Part shown: positions 1 to 11,993 of the stretch, one piece after another
Numbering within the stretch: the stretch's first letter is position 1
Layout of the letters: each line of letters opens with the position of its first letter
NCBI RefSeq assembly: GCF_020536995.1
Contig: NC_068358.1
Location: forward strand, 51,095,517 to 51,159,516
Origin: Dreissena polymorpha
Taxonomy: Eukaryota > Mollusca > Bivalvia > Myida > Dreissenidae
Direction of reading: 5' to 3'
DNA: 64,000 nt
Program-made: the position numbers and the translations under genes
The notes under the pieces: model-generated
What the model was told of the DNA's origin: nothing
The model's database searches: none
What the model saw: the letters and a program-made list of their open reading frames with translations, nothing else

Positions 1-1814
1 CTAATTGAAGACACTTAAAGATAAACACAACAGGGATTTGAAACATTAATTCACTATTAACAACATATGTTTTATGTAGATTTAATTTGCCATGCGTTAC
101 GGCCTAAGAAATATTCACACTGAATATATATTTCAATAGTGAATACGCTATTTACACTGCCTGTAATATGTTTAACTTATTTGGAATGTGTTACGACGGA
201 ATGATTAGTTATAATGGCCGACTAGTTTCGGACATTCATTTTGTTTTTGGATCGTCATTACCGATAATATTCAATTCCTACAATTATTTGTATATATTAC
301 AACATATGTGTATGTATTATAACATAAACTCATATATATTTATCGTTCTGCCAAACTGTGAATATTTTCCTATCAACTTATGGTACAACTTTTTAGATAA
401 ATCAATGTAACATACATGAATCAGTCATTATTAATATATTTCAAGCGATATATACTTTTAAGTTTATAAGTTATAGAGTGTTAAGTATCTGCGCCTGCAT
501 CTGCTGTTCTAATCATGATTCCTGGTACGTTCTGGTTGGTTATGTTTTCTGTTAATATTCAAAATGCCTCAAATGCATCAAATCGTTTGGAAAAAGTGTA
601 GTGTGTAAGTTCGTATTACTATTGGAAGAAACTAGCCACACAAACATGGAAAAATAATCTTTGAAGAAAAGAAGCACTTAGGACAGCCTAAACTTATAAT
701 TATAGTTTTACTATGTTAAAAAAAATCACAAGTGTAACTTATGTCAGAGGACGTATCTGCTTTATACTATTGAATAAATGAAGAAAACATCAGTGTTTTT
801 GTTTTGATATATGCCAGAATACATTTCGATTATGTCGGCATCTTTCGTTGCGTTCGTAAGATATACTTTGCACTGGTCAACTGGAAGTTAACGTCCATTG
901 CAATAAAAGTTTGCACAAAAACATGATCACATGAATGCGCATATTGCTTAATAAGAATATCTGACCTTTCTTGTCATAAATCATTAGTTATTGACCGATA
1001 TGTATGCATGAGCAGTGGACAGACGGGCGCTGTCTTACTTACGCATTCCGTTAGCGTTGATGACATGGACATGCGTCTCTATGATATCAATGCCAACATC
1101 CCGATCTCTCACACACATCCAGTTTTTGAAAAGATATATAGATATGGGTATATATAATACGAACTCCTCGTGGTACCCGATGAAGCCTTCATTGTCTGTT
1201 ACGCAACATGGTGCATCCACATACAATACCGATGCTCCCATCCGATGCAGTCTTGTCTATTACATGACTTTATCTATACATACAATTTATTTTTGTGATA
1301 GAACAATATTGTTTACAGCAAGATGAAAGTTAAGTCTTGAAAAAGATATTAACAATAGGTTATTCGTATCCTCATATTTTTAAAACTTAACATTTAATGA
1401 AAGGATAGGATTTTGTGTAGTACACTGGCGGTGTAGGGTAGTTTATATTTTCAATTATTTTGGACTTAAATAATATTATGTTAGGATGTGAAAACATATT
1501 TAAGAATTATTGATTAATCGTTCGTCCAAATCTAACCCAATATTTAATTTGGCTTTGAAAACGCGTTTTCTTTTTTGTGTAAATAAGGTAAAGTGTGTAA
1601 CATCCACACACATCCTACATGTATGCAACCCATGCTCGGTATTAATTAAGCTTTGTTAAATATTTTTAAAATGTGTCCACTTGTTTTTCATATTGAAATT
1701 GGTCGTCATCGCACTAATCCCATATGCGATCCGATTTTGATTGATACTGTTAAGTATCTGAATCTGAAGCACAATTCTGATGCTCCTCATGGGTGACTTA
1801 TTGATGTGCCGAAT
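1..1814. other. Intergenic AT-rich DNA, no gene recognised
   Basis: I see no open frame with family resemblance, no splice-flanked exon and no clear repeat here. The frames at 168-410 and 1015-1326 are short, of low complexity or unmatched, and look like chance openings. The stretch lies downstream of the receptor gene, which is read leftward. Confidence 0.5.
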
Positions 1815-2175
1815 TTAAAGGGACCTTTTCACAGATTTTGGCATGCATTGAAGTTTTCATTAAATACTTTATATTAATAAATGTAAACATTGGATCTAAA
1901 AAGCTCCAGTAAAATAAAAAAGAGAATGAAATAAAAGAAAGAAAAAAGAAACCCTCATCTGGGCTCTAACCACTGACCCCTAAAGTAAAAACCCACTCGG
2001 CCATCCGTGCTCATACAGTTAATGGTGTATTTTATACTTTATATAAGCAATCCTCTTAGTGTCACAAAATATAACGACAACAACAGAAGTCTCCAAATAA
2101 TGCAATCGCTTTGCGTTGCAACGCTCAATAGTTAACAGGTTTTCAATTTACCAAAACGTGAAATGGTCCCTTTAA
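1815..2175. mobile_element. Short terminal-inverted-repeat element with an internal tRNA-like segment
   Basis: The 361 bp unit opens with TTAAAGGGACCTTTTCAC and closes with GTGAAATGGTCCCTTTAA, a near-perfect terminal inverted repeat. There is no coding capacity, so it would be a non-autonomous DNA element. On the minus strand the middle carries matches to both RNA polymerase III internal promoter boxes (see the tRNA-like entry). Seen directly: the termini and the boxes. Inferred: mobility by a transposase supplied in trans. Confidence 0.65.
1951..2010 (-). other. tRNA-like segment inside the 1815-2175 element
   Basis: Read on the minus strand, TGGCCGAGTGG (1993-2003) matches the tRNA A-box consensus, and GGTTAGAGCCC (1961-1971) matches the B box with one change. 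The A-box wording is like tRNA-Leu or tRNA-Ser. The boxes are only about 21 bp apart and no cloverleaf with a paired acceptor stem is evident, so this is a tRNA-derived relic or Pol III promoter, not a functional tRNA gene. Confidence 0.5.
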
Positions 2176-2659
2176 TTTTATAACAACAATATAAAAAATA
2201 TCAAGGTCAAAGAGAATTTACGCATGTGTGACTATCACAGCCTTATTAGTTTTTAAATCTTATGCTGGTTTGTTGTGTGGTCTTTGAAAACAGAGGTTAG
2301 AACAAATAAATTGATTTTTTCGTAATAAACGTTGTGTCTGTGTCCATATTTTTTAGATACGATGCTATTTAAAAAAAATGTATCATACATTTCCTAAAAA
2401 AATATTTAAAAACATGTCCCAAATAGAAATTAAACAATTACTAATACAAACGAGTCCGCCTCATTAGAATAAATCTTAGTTTTAAAAAGGTATTCTTACT
2501 GAAGCAAAACAATCATTTGCTATTTTGTCCTTAACACATCATTCTTTATTTAGAATGTTATTTTTGGATTTGATAATACGTTTCATAAATCTTTCTTTTG
2601 AGAACACAACTAAATACTCTTCTGTATTGGTATGTTCTGAATTTAGAAAATGTGAACTA

Positions 2660-2770
2660 TTAACCCATTTCTGTAAGCAAACAGCGCAGACCCTGATCAT
2701 GCGGCGTCTCATCTGGGTCTACGCTGTTTGCCAAGGCCTTTTTTCTAGACGCTAGGCATAAATGGGTTAA
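2660..2770. mobile_element. 111 bp fold-back miniature element
   Basis: Begins TTAACCCATTT and ends AAATGGGTTAA. Just inside are inverted arms, GCAAACAGCGCAGACCC and GGGTCTACGCTGTTTGC, so most of the unit folds into one hairpin. There is no coding capacity. The wording resembles a dispersed repeat I associate with Dreissena; that link is from memory. Confidence 0.65.
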
Positions 2771-3241
2771 GAGTCCCTGGTTTTTTAAGCCAGATTTCAA
2801 CAAGCTTCTAATTGTGCAATAAAACCCATACCAAACCGGACGTGGTAAGAACGCAAAGAAATGTATTTCGATTGATTAACTTGACATCCAACAACAGGAA
2901 ACACAGGCGATTGCCAATCCACAATCGCAGTCAGAGGAATGAAGCGTACTGTTTAGAAACATGTGTGGCGGCTTGGCGCATGAGAAACCGGTAGATAAAA
3001 TGGAAAGAAATATTGCACAAAGCACTCGTGAAATGTATAGTTAATGAATGCAAGTCATAAATGATATTTTTAAAAAGTGTTCTGCGCACAAAAATATGTG
3101 TATTGTCATATCTATTATTAACGTATTGCTTTTTCGTGGATGAATTTTGTTAATTTTCATATGTACGATTTTGTCATTAAATCATACTATGTTTATCGTA
3201 TTTTTGTGTTTGTTATCATGGTAAAAAATAAATATAATGTA

Positions 3242-3247
3242 TTTATT
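3242..3247 (-). terminator. Candidate poly(A) signal of the receptor gene
   Basis: The minus strand reads AATAAA here, about 220 bases past the receptor stop codon. The region is AT-rich and other matches are possible, so this is only the nearest plausible signal. Confidence 0.3.
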
Positions 3248-3466
3248 AAAGTCCTGATGAAAAATATGTTGTTTTTTATAATTCGAAATAATTGAAAAAA
3301 CAACACAAATGAGAGCATAAACGTTTAGTAGAAGAAATATGTAATCCTTCAAATTACGCAATTATATCTTCTCCAATACTAACATTATGATAGATGCTAC
3401 TATACGATGTTCAACTTCCAGATCGCACACCAACAGTTCATTGTAATGAAAAAGACCAGTCAAAAC

Positions 3467-3649
3467 CTAAACCAACACTGCCCATCTTTTTGAGCAGTTA
3501 AAGTTGTCTCTTGTCATGGCTTCCCGGGGGTCGTACAGAGATGGCGCGTTTAGAAAGATGCCGATGGTTCCACAGACGCACGCAGTTGTGAAGATGTACA
3601 GAAAGAGGCGATCCATCACCATAGCGACGTAGTTCCAGTCACGTTCTTC
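3467..3649 (-). CDS. Receptor exon 7: M4 and C-terminus
   Basis: 183 bp including the stop TAG. Codes [20 protein letters not shown], the amphipathic helix and M4 region typical of the family, then a short extracellular tail ending SKRWAVLV. Acceptor CTTACAG. Confidence 0.92.
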   Translation of the reverse strand, partial: EERDWNYVAMVMDRLFLYIFTTACVCGTIGIFLNAPSLYDPREAMTRDNFNCSKRWAVLV

Positions 3650-6600
3650 CTGTAAGGGACCAACTTTATAATAATTATTGTTAAAACAATAATAATAATA
3701 ATAAAAATTATAAATAATACAAATACTGGTAATAGAATTTAAAAAAACGTTTATCTGTATTTTCTTATTTTATGGAACTCATTTAAAACATTCATTCTTA
3801 TAAAGTGTGCTACTTTGGCGTACCAATTTTGCATCGTCCGCAGTCTTCATGTGTTCCGCAATATACCGGACTCCTTTAAGAGACTCCCTTATTTCTGGCG
3901 GATATGTGGAAAAGGCTTCTGAACTTTCCGAAGATATTCTGTGGCGCAACATGTCCGTTTGTCGCTGCCTGTTCATGAACACGGCTGTGTTGAGATTTGC
4001 ATCTCTGACTTCCCTGTCTTTGACAGTTTGGAAGGCGCTTTGCTTTCTATTGACAGGCGGGCGTTTCATGTACAAGATCTTTGGCAGTATCTCCATCAGT
4101 AAACGCTTGATCCATGGCGACATCGTGTGAGTGGATGGTGACCGGAAGTGGACGCTTAGTGTTGATACGGTCAGGAATATGGACATGGTCACAACTATCA
4201 TGGTGAACAGTAAATACTTCCCAATAAGCGGAATGACAATGGATGTTGGGGGATTAATGTCGGACAACAGAAGAAAGAACACGGTTAGTGCAAGCAATAT
4301 TGATATCGAGAGTGTGATCTTCTCTCCGGAGTCGCTGGGCAGATAAAACACTAGCACTGTAAGACATGATATTGAAATGCACGGCATGATTAGATTGATC
4401 GTGTAGAACAGTGTTTTCCGGCGTATGGTGATGTTGAACGTGATATCCGGGAATGGTTCCGGACAGCAAGGGTAGAACTTCTCCTTGCGCCTGGCGGTCA
4501 CATTGATGATGTCCCATTCCACGTTCTGGTAATAGTCACACAGATCCACGCCGTTCGGAATCACCATCTGGTCACCTTCCGCCACCCCCTGTTTCTCCAA
4601 CACGTGCTGCAGATCTACCTGTTATGTTTTAATTAAACAGGTAAACGATATTAATCTTGGTGCTAAACTTGACGATGACGATACATGGAATTGTGACGTT
4701 TTATTTAATTCATACGGTCCTTTTGCTCATTAAATTATTATTATTGATTATGATATTTGATGAGATGATGATTTTCATGAAAATATTGATAATGTTGAGG
4801 AAAATGGTGTTGAGTATTTAGTTGCTTGTTATTATTAGTATGAGTATTATTATTGATAATGATTATTAATGAGATGATGATGACCATAATGAAGCTGCTA
4901 CTGATGATGATGATGATGACGATTATGATTATGAAGCGGATGCTGATGAAGCTGTTGCTGTTGATGATACTAGCCTCTGAAGCTTATCCTACCTCATGGC
5001 CGTCGTAGGTCCACACACCGAACTTCATGAAGCATTCCTGCTGATCAAAAGGGAAGAACTCGACGTTGATTGGGCAGTAGGTCTTGTAGATTGCCGGTGG
5101 CTCCCAGACAATAAGACCGGTGCTGTAGACCTTGGCTTTGGTAAGCAAAGTGATAACAAAGTCACCATCCGCACTGAAAAGCAAGGAAATATTAACTGAA
5201 TATGGTATTTCCACGGTTTGTTGTATTATTTATATTGTATAAGTTTAAAAACAATGACTCTGGCTAATTGTGGACACTTTGCTTTCTTTTTCTTGAGTAC
5301 TCGCTATATTGCGAAAACGTAAACACAAACAAATGCGCAACATGTATCAGCAATAGTTATTGTCAAATTTACAACATTTGCCCACTTAATGGTTTTAACA
5401 ACACTAAAATACACTACTGGTACAGTGCCACACATACTTGTTGTATAGCCCAATGTCCGGTATCCAGAGCTCCAGAGCTGGAATATGAGTCATCTCGATG
5501 CCTTGGAACATCGCTGGATCCCAGCGCAGCCGCAGGTCCACCCATTCCTGAAGAGACGTGTTCACAAACCTTACTAACATTTGAGTTGCGTTCTGAGAAA
5601 ACTGGACATAATGCATGTGCACAAAGTGTCGTCCCAGATTAGCCTGTGCAGTCCGCACAGGCTAATCAGGGACGACACTTTCCGCCTAATTGGATTTTTG
5701 CTTAGAAGAGTTTCATTTACACGAAAAATGTCATAAAAGCGGAAAGTGTCGTCCCTGATTAGCCTGTGCGGACTTACTTATATGTACTTGTTTTTTTTAC
5801 AAACGTCTTTAATAACTGATCCGATCCGACCCGAAATTATTCAGGGTTTTTTTACCAACCCGATGACATGTTATGGCCATTTAAGCCTTATTGTACGTAG
5901 CATTACGTTTGTTAAATGTTGCAGTATGGTTGTGATGTTGTATATATGACTGAATACATTAATTTTATTTTACGCGTCTTCTTTTTAAGCGTAGATGCAA
6001 AATATTGACATGTCTTGACCAATAAAAAATATTATTATATGTAAAGTCATCAATATTCGGCATACGTACCAACCTTAAAATGGTGAGTGAAAACTTACTT
6101 GGCGGAGCCATAAGTTGGTTGTCAATATCTGGTTCTTCTCTGACTGCAATAAAATCAAATTGTTTTCTGTTATATGGATACCACAATACAAATTAGTTTT
6201 ATTGTCTTCTTAAGTCGAACAATGAGCAGTTATTTGTAAAATATTAGGTAGTAGAAATTAGGATAATGTCAGTTCTGATGTCGACCCTATACACTACATC
6301 TTTCTTAAACGCCAATGATATTTGTATAACAATATCATGGCATGTTCTTTTATAAAGACATGTATGTTAAAATGAAACTAGACCTTTAGTACTCAGTGAT
6401 GTTTAAACATAAGACATATTCAACTGAACACTGTTATTATCATCGCAATAGAGCATCAGAGTATTGGCGTGAAAAGTGTCACGCATCATCAATGTCATGA
6501 ATAATGCCCTTCCAAATCGTAAATTGTAAAATATATGGCTAGATCTAGAGCAATCATAACGCCTCAATGGTTAACAGAGCGCACAATAGACTTTTATTTC

Positions 6601-9600
6601 TCATTAACTGAACCTCTCAATGGAATTTTTACAGCTGTCTCTAGGTCGTACATTATGCCAGCTGGTTAGTTTTACCATCAAACATTCATGATTCATCATA
6701 GCTTAATATATTATATATAAATTATACAATAAACATGGTGGTTTTGGTTTCAATTGGCTCTTTACTGACAAGATACTTAAATGAGCAACTTTTATCCAGA
6801 TGTCTTCTGCCAAACTATAACTAGATGTAAACAGATTTGGTTTTTAAGATATCAAACTTTGAGTAATTTTTTTAATAACGCTTTTTTGGTCGAGGAAATT
6901 TTAAATATGTAAAAGTCATTCGATTTCTAATTCTTTGACAGCCGATGATAATGACTCTATTAATGACTAACAAGCTACTTTTACGTCACTTGATATAATG
7001 AATGGAATGCGTGGGTGAATTTTTTTTTCAGACGTGAACGGTAATGCAATTATTCAAATGACTTTTTGAACGCTAGCCACTGAATTTATTTGCAATTATT
7101 TCACGCCAATAAAACTTTGGGAAATTATTGAGATTTTGGAGGCTTAGGGAAATAAGATCTATGTCTGAATCCAAAATCAATTTAATCAAAATGTTAACGT
7201 TTTCGGAAAATACAATGAATGACATGCTGTTTTGTTTGAATCTTAGACTAGTTTATTATGCAGAATACAACTTCATTATGAATGTTTTAAGTATTCCTTA
7301 GAATTATTGTAAATTCCTGTACTTACTTTATACAAATAATAGTTAACAATAAAATATAGCAGGAATGAGTAAATGCTGCGTGTCTAACACTGAAGCGAAA
7401 TATTTGTTAAATCACTAATCGACAAACAAGTTTAATTTGTATGGACCCGCAGATTTTGTTTGCATAACAACTATTATTATTAAGAAGTTACATTAATATA
7501 AAACATATGAATGCCAGGTCGAAATAAGTGTACGCAAATCCATCAAAACTCGATAATGAAATATGTCTTTACTAGACAGTATTATTTAAGCAGTGTTATA
7601 AAAATACTTAAATTCAGATAACAGGTAAATGGAAAGCTGGAGTTTTTAACGTTTCATTCTTTCTCATGAATAACGACTTCTTTTCAAATAACACAATTAC
7701 ACAAAAGTTTGTCTTGGTCCATAAAAAGGTTTCAAACACGTATTTACTTAACCTCTTTCCTCCATGCGATCCTTTGTGTCGCATTGAACTTCACTAAAAG
7801 ACTCAAAAACACATTCAGTATTTACAATTCATTAATTCAATAATGTCACTAAATACACTTGTCACATTGTATATGTGATACATTCTTGTGGATTCAGTCT
7901 TAATAGGACATCAATATAACTTATCATAGTTGCAAGCAACTTAAGCAAATTAAGTTCAACCTATCGAGTGCCTCATTGACATTAATATTAATTGGCATTA
8001 TGGGTCTCTGTGCGACGACTTGGATAGAATAGCTTTGTTAAAATATGACACTTGATACAAATTTGGTAATACCAATAATATTTTTTAAGGCGAATACTAT
8101 TCTCTAGACACAAATTTTGTTGAATAGCAAGCGCTGAAAATGTTTTCAGGTCATGGAAGCATTGAAATAAGTATGGGTTTCTCTTGATAGATTACTTTTC
8201 ATCACAGAACACATTTAATAAATAGATATTGACATTGGATTTATATTAGTCAGACAAAGTACTATGTGTTACATGTATAATAAGTTTGACTTAATTTTGC
8301 ATTAATGTAAAAATCGAATCGAACAAAAAGGAAAACTTGGTATTTAATGTATTATTAATAAAACAAGAACCTAAGAGTGTCATTATATTTGCTACGAATA
8401 GTTCTTTTCATAAATATAATAACAAAAATGTAGGCAAAAATCATTTCATAGAACCTTGTTCGTATCAAAGGTCTGGTAAAATACTCAACATTTTTCTTGC
8501 GTTTTTGCAACAACAAAAACAACTAAAGACGACAATAATATGCGTAACAATTACAGCAGCTGCGAAAATGTGAGTGATCTGCGTTTTTTTTATTACCAAC
8601 ATTAACAACAAAAGCAACACGACACCATGTGTACCACTTCCAGCAGTTGCGAAAGCCTCATGCCCAGCTTGACGGTCAGCTTGTTGACCGCAGTACCGTT
8701 GGCGGTGCTCCCGGAGGGCCGGATGAGTTTGTTGTACGGGTGCCGCTGAAATATTTTCATTATAAAATTGATTTTTGTTCTATTTCATCAGACTGCTACC
8801 ACTTAAGAAGCAATTCATCGCGAAGTACCGTAGGTAGCTCAAAGTGGTATTTGAAACGCTTTCGCTCTCTTTTCTTACTACGAAACGTTGTTCAAAAAGG
8901 TATACCGGCTTGAAAACAAGCTCCTTTATTCCTCGCATGTACAATCGATCGAATGACCCGAGAGATAGAAAGTGGGATCCGCCAAAGCTTAAAGCTTGGG
9001 GGTAAAACACAACTAATTATGATAAATTCTAACCGTATTAAATATGTTAACAGTTATAAAACATATGCTTTCACTTGCAAAAAGAATGTTCACGGATTAT
9101 AAATTATCTAATCCTACGCCACAGGTACATTCAAGTTCAATTAAATGTATCTTGCGTATAGCCAGGCAACCATTTCTGGAAACAGTACCCAATTTAATTC
9201 TGTAATTGCACGATCAATGCAGTTACTGAATGTTTGTCTGAGCTGTATGTTTTCCATAAACATATTTGATACATGAAAACAAGTAAATTAAACAAACAAC
9301 TTTTACATATGGCATTGTAGAACATATTTATGTACGATATATGTTTTTATGTTTTCATACGTGGCATTATGCACACGTCCAAGTTAGCATTACAAGACAC
9401 TTCTGGTAGATGCATCTACACATATAAAAATAAGTGCCACAATTGATAAGAAGCGGCTTCGAAACTAATGCACATTCTGCACTCCACGCGGTTACTATTA
9501 AACGTTTCTCATAATCAACCACTAGGCACCAGAGAAGCTTTTTATTGTGACGTTTTAAGGAATTGTGTGTCAGTTCAGCTCGCAATTTTCATATGATTTA

Positions 9601-11993
9601 TCTGACAGCTAATGCCAATTAGACCTTACGACAGTGGTTCTCAAATAGCCACTGTATTGTGCGGTTGGCTTAGTGCAGAATTTATAAGCTTCCGTTCAAA
9701 AACACATGCGCGATTCCTCTATTGCTCCGAGCCATCCCTTGAAGCAAATATATTTTTTGCAAACATTTCCCCAAACCGTACACGAAATATCGCTCATTAA
9801 ATGAGAAACAAATGCTAAAATGGAGTTTACGTTGATTCTGTGCAAGTTAAAACTGATTGTTATAGTTGTGTATTTCGTACATATCGCTCATAAATACAAG
9901 AAACCGTCGGAGACGGGTGATGCTCCCCAAAGTTGTTTTTTGTCATAATATTGCACTATATATTCAGATAAAAGGAAACGTCTTGAGGGGCATATTTTTG
10001 GACAAAATAATACGATGGATGGTTAAGCAACTTAAAAATTTCAAAGGGCCATAACTCTCTAAATAAATCATCTAACCAGAACCCACAAATAACATGCGCA
10101 TCTCCTCAAGGTAGTTAAGCTTCCCATAAAGCTTCATTGAATTCCAGTCAGTAGTTGGGGAGAAATAGCCCGGACAAGAATTGCACTATATGTACAGTTT
10201 ATAGAAAATTTCAAAGGGCCATAACTCTTTGAAAAATCATCCGACCATAATCGGCTGATAATATGCACATCTCGTCTCGGTAGTGAAGCTTCCCATAAAG
10301 TTTCATTGAATTCCAGTCATTAGTTGCTGAGAAATAGCCCGGACAAGAATTGCAATATATGTACAATTAATGGAAAATTTCAAAGGGCCATAAGTCTGTG
10401 AAAAATCATCCAAACAGAACTGGCTGATAATATGCACATCTCCTTTTGGTAGTGAAGCTTCCCATAAAGTTTCATTGAATTTCGGTCATGAGTTGCTGAG
10501 AAATAGCCCGGACAAGAATCGCACTTTATGTACAGTTAATGGAAAATTTAAAAGTGCCATAACTCTGTGAAAAATCATCCGACCAGAACCGGCTGATAAT
10601 ATGCACATCTCCTCTTGGTAGTGAAGCTTCCAATAAAGTTTAATTGAATTCCGGTCATTAATTGCTGAGAAATAGCCCGGACAAAAATTGTGCACGGACG
10701 GACGGACACACGCACGGACAGACGAAGCTGCGACTATATGCTCCCCTCCAAAAAATTTGGGGGAGCATAAAAATGTAATATCCCAGTTATTTTAAAATAT
10801 CGTCTAAAGTGTTGATATATATTATTTTGGGTATAAACTTATTTATTACGACGAAGTAACATATTCACAAGATACATGACATTGACATTTGATTGGGCTG
10901 AAAGGCGAACCTTATTGGAGCCCTCTCCCGAAAATTATTATATATTAATAATTATATATTATTTTTTATTTCTTTGGGATGTGATGTATAATTGTTCATA
11001 GAAGCAAGTCTATGATTCAGTTTTGACTTTGCTCATTGGGTAAATACCCAACACTAACTGCGTTTCCATAATCATTAATATTGTTTTTCTTTAAAGCAAC
11101 AAAGTTTATTGTATTATTGTTTCTCTTATGGCATGGGTATGGTATAAATAATGGTGATGTTATTCTGAACTATTTCGTATTGCTACCGTTCAGAATATTA
11201 AACTAATTAACATCATAATCGGTAACCACCAAGAAGATGAAAGATGCATAATTATGTCTTGAAATGAAAATTATAAATGTTTTGAAACAATAACAAAGAC
11301 CATTAGTATGCAAACATAATTTATTTTTATCGCACGTATCTTATTATTAAAGACACAATTGTATGCAATAAATAAGTATAGAAATATTGATGTCTGAATC
11401 TTCCATGTAAGATGTCACTTTTATGTATTTTAACGAAACTACCGGTAACAAACATAAATATAGGATCTGGCACGAGTTGTCATATCATACCGTATTTTAT
11501 TAAACGAGTTCAGGAATTTTGTGTGTAAGCGAGCCTTTGGCGAGCTTACTAACAAATTTCCTGGACGAGTTTAATCAAATATGGTATGATATGACAACGA
11601 GTGTCAGATCTTTTTTTATCACATGCTTTTAAATGAGCAAATTAAATAAATATTTACGCAAACATTATTATAAATCCCGAATGTTGTTTAAATTTCGTGA
11701 CGTCATTTGACGCTGCAACGTCATTTCAGCAAAATAACAAAACGCGATTGGTCAATAAACGTAAACTAAGCCAATGAAAACGCTTAAAAATGTTGCATTA
11801 CACATGTGTAATAAAAAAAAATGTAATGGTTATATTACATGGGAAACAGGATATGGCATGTGATAACATGTGTTATGTTACAAGTTCTCACCTTCAGCAG
11901 GTAGTAATGAAGCTCTTGTTCCGCCGGTGGTTTTCCCAAAACGTCGACCACTGACGTCAACATGAAGACGAACGTCAACGCCAACGTATCCAT
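3467..11993 (-). CDS. Nicotinic acetylcholine receptor alpha-type subunit (7 coding exons)
   Basis: Encodes a 508-residue subunit of a pentameric ligand-gated cation channel of the plasma membrane. Exons (minus strand): 11892-11993, 8635-8745, 6099-6143, 5438-5547, 4993-5173, 3824-4618, 3467-3649; all introns are GT-AG and the joined frame stays open. Residues 1-20 look like a signal peptide. The ligand-site aromatics are present: W83 (loop D), Y121 (A), W177 (B) and Y232 with vicinal C234-C235 (C), which marks an alpha-type subunit. The last loop-C tyrosine is F239. The Cys-loop is C156-C170 with 13 residues between. M1 is about 253-277; M2 starts at G281-E282-K283, the cation-selective signature, with leucine at 9'; M3 is about 314-337. 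A long cytoplasmic loop precedes M4 (about 456-481). Length and exon phases fit the family. I chose the ATG at 11993 because it starts a good signal peptide; an in-frame ATG lies at 12044. The exact subtype and ligand are not settled. Confidence 0.93.
3824..4618 (-). CDS. Receptor exon 6: loop C, M1-M3 and cytoplasmic loop
   Basis: 795 bp, 265 codons, starting [11 protein letters not shown]. It contains loop C ([10 protein letters not shown]), M1, the pore-lining M2 ([20 protein letters not shown]), M3 and most of the variable intracellular loop up to [14 protein letters not shown]. The acceptor is AACAG; the donor GTACGC is followed by more open frame, so the end was set by continuity with exon 7. 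N222-V-T and N245-I-T are possible glycosylation sites. Confidence 0.93.
4740..4975. repeat. GAT/ATT-rich low-complexity stretch in receptor intron 5
   Basis: A run rich in gat, gatgat and attatt words fills most of the intron between exons 6 and 5. It resembles a degraded trinucleotide microsatellite. No coding sense. Confidence 0.6.
4993..5173 (-). CDS. Receptor exon 5: Cys-loop
   Basis: 181 bp completing the split codon then coding [10 protein letters not shown] through the Cys-loop (C156 to C170, with FPFDQQ) to [10 protein letters not shown], including loop B W177. Acceptor TTTTCAG, donor GTAGGA. In vertebrate alpha subunits this region is normally divided, so an intron is absent here. 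Confidence 0.92.
5438..5547 (-). CDS. Receptor exon 4: loop A region
   Basis: 110 bp, the canonical length of this exon in the family. It codes from [11 protein letters not shown] to the WIPDIGLYN loop A motif and ends two bases into a codon. The acceptor is TTCAG and the donor GTATGT. A fold-back repeat begins only about 39 bp upstream of its acceptor. Confidence 0.93.
5586..5775. mobile_element. Truncated fold-back element in receptor intron 3
   Basis: Same family as the full copy at 15991-16239: starts GCGTTCTGAGAAAACTGG, has the palindrome ATTAGCCTGTGC...GCACAGGCTAAT, and continues to the start of the second palindrome, where it stops after TGTGCGGACT. About 60 bp of the right arm is missing. 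It sits in receptor intron 3, about 39 bp from the exon 4 acceptor. Confidence 0.75.
6099..6143 (-). CDS. Receptor exon 3: 45 bp micro-exon
   Basis: Exactly 15 codons, [15 protein letters not shown], between acceptor ATTGCAG and donor GTAAGT. The 45 bp length and the position are those of the conserved third exon of nicotinic receptor genes. It holds loop D tryptophan W83. It is too short to appear as an open frame. Confidence 0.93.
6144..8634 (-). other. Receptor intron 2, no further gene seen
   Basis: About 2.5 kb of AT-rich intron between exons 3 and 2. I find no additional exon, RNA gene or clear repeat. The frame at 8337-8573 is an unmatched chance opening. Confidence 0.6.
8635..8745 (-). 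CDS. Receptor exon 2: first beta strands
   Basis: Thirty-seven codons starting [12 protein letters not shown] and ending [11 protein letters not shown], the usual YN-x-L-x-RP and LSLxQxxxV region. The acceptor is TTTCAG and the donor GTACAC; phase 0 at both ends. N50-G-T is a possible glycosylation site. The donor is weaker than consensus but places the boundary where vertebrate alpha subunits have it. Confidence 0.88.
9896..10771 (+). mobile_element. Satellite-bearing element with four ~170 bp units
   Basis: Opens ACAAGAAACCGTCGGAGACG with a small hairpin, then has four tandem units beginning AAATTTCAAAGGGCCATAACTC or close variants at about 10035, 10205, 10374 and 10543 (period 169-170). 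A run of cggacggac follows, then the closing hairpin of CCCC/GGGG arms and GGGGGAGCATAA. It lies in receptor intron 1. No coding capacity. The layout recalls non-autonomous Helitron-like or pearl elements described in bivalves, which is an inference. Confidence 0.7.
11455..11866 (+). repeat. ~410 bp dispersed element, copy 1
   Basis: Starts ATAAATATAGGATCTGGCACG and ends GGCATGTGATAA. Its first ~145 bp fold back on themselves (GATCTGGCACGAGTTGTCAT against ATGACAACGAGTGTCAGATC). A TGACGTCA-like palindrome area follows (GTGACGTCATTTGACG). The reverse-complement copy is at 13749-14160. It ends about 25 bases from the exon 1 donor of the receptor. Confidence 0.75.
11892..11993 (-). CDS. Receptor exon 1: signal peptide and N-terminus
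   Basis: Thirty-four codons: a hydrophobic signal peptide then the start of the N-terminal helix (motif [10 protein letters not shown]). The donor GTGAGA follows directly, phase 0. A repeat copy ends about 25 bases into the following intron. Confidence 0.85.

Noticed and set aside
1015-1326. 103-codon plus frame and its minus-strand counterpart
   Set aside because: No family resemblance on either strand and no splice sites or context to support a gene.
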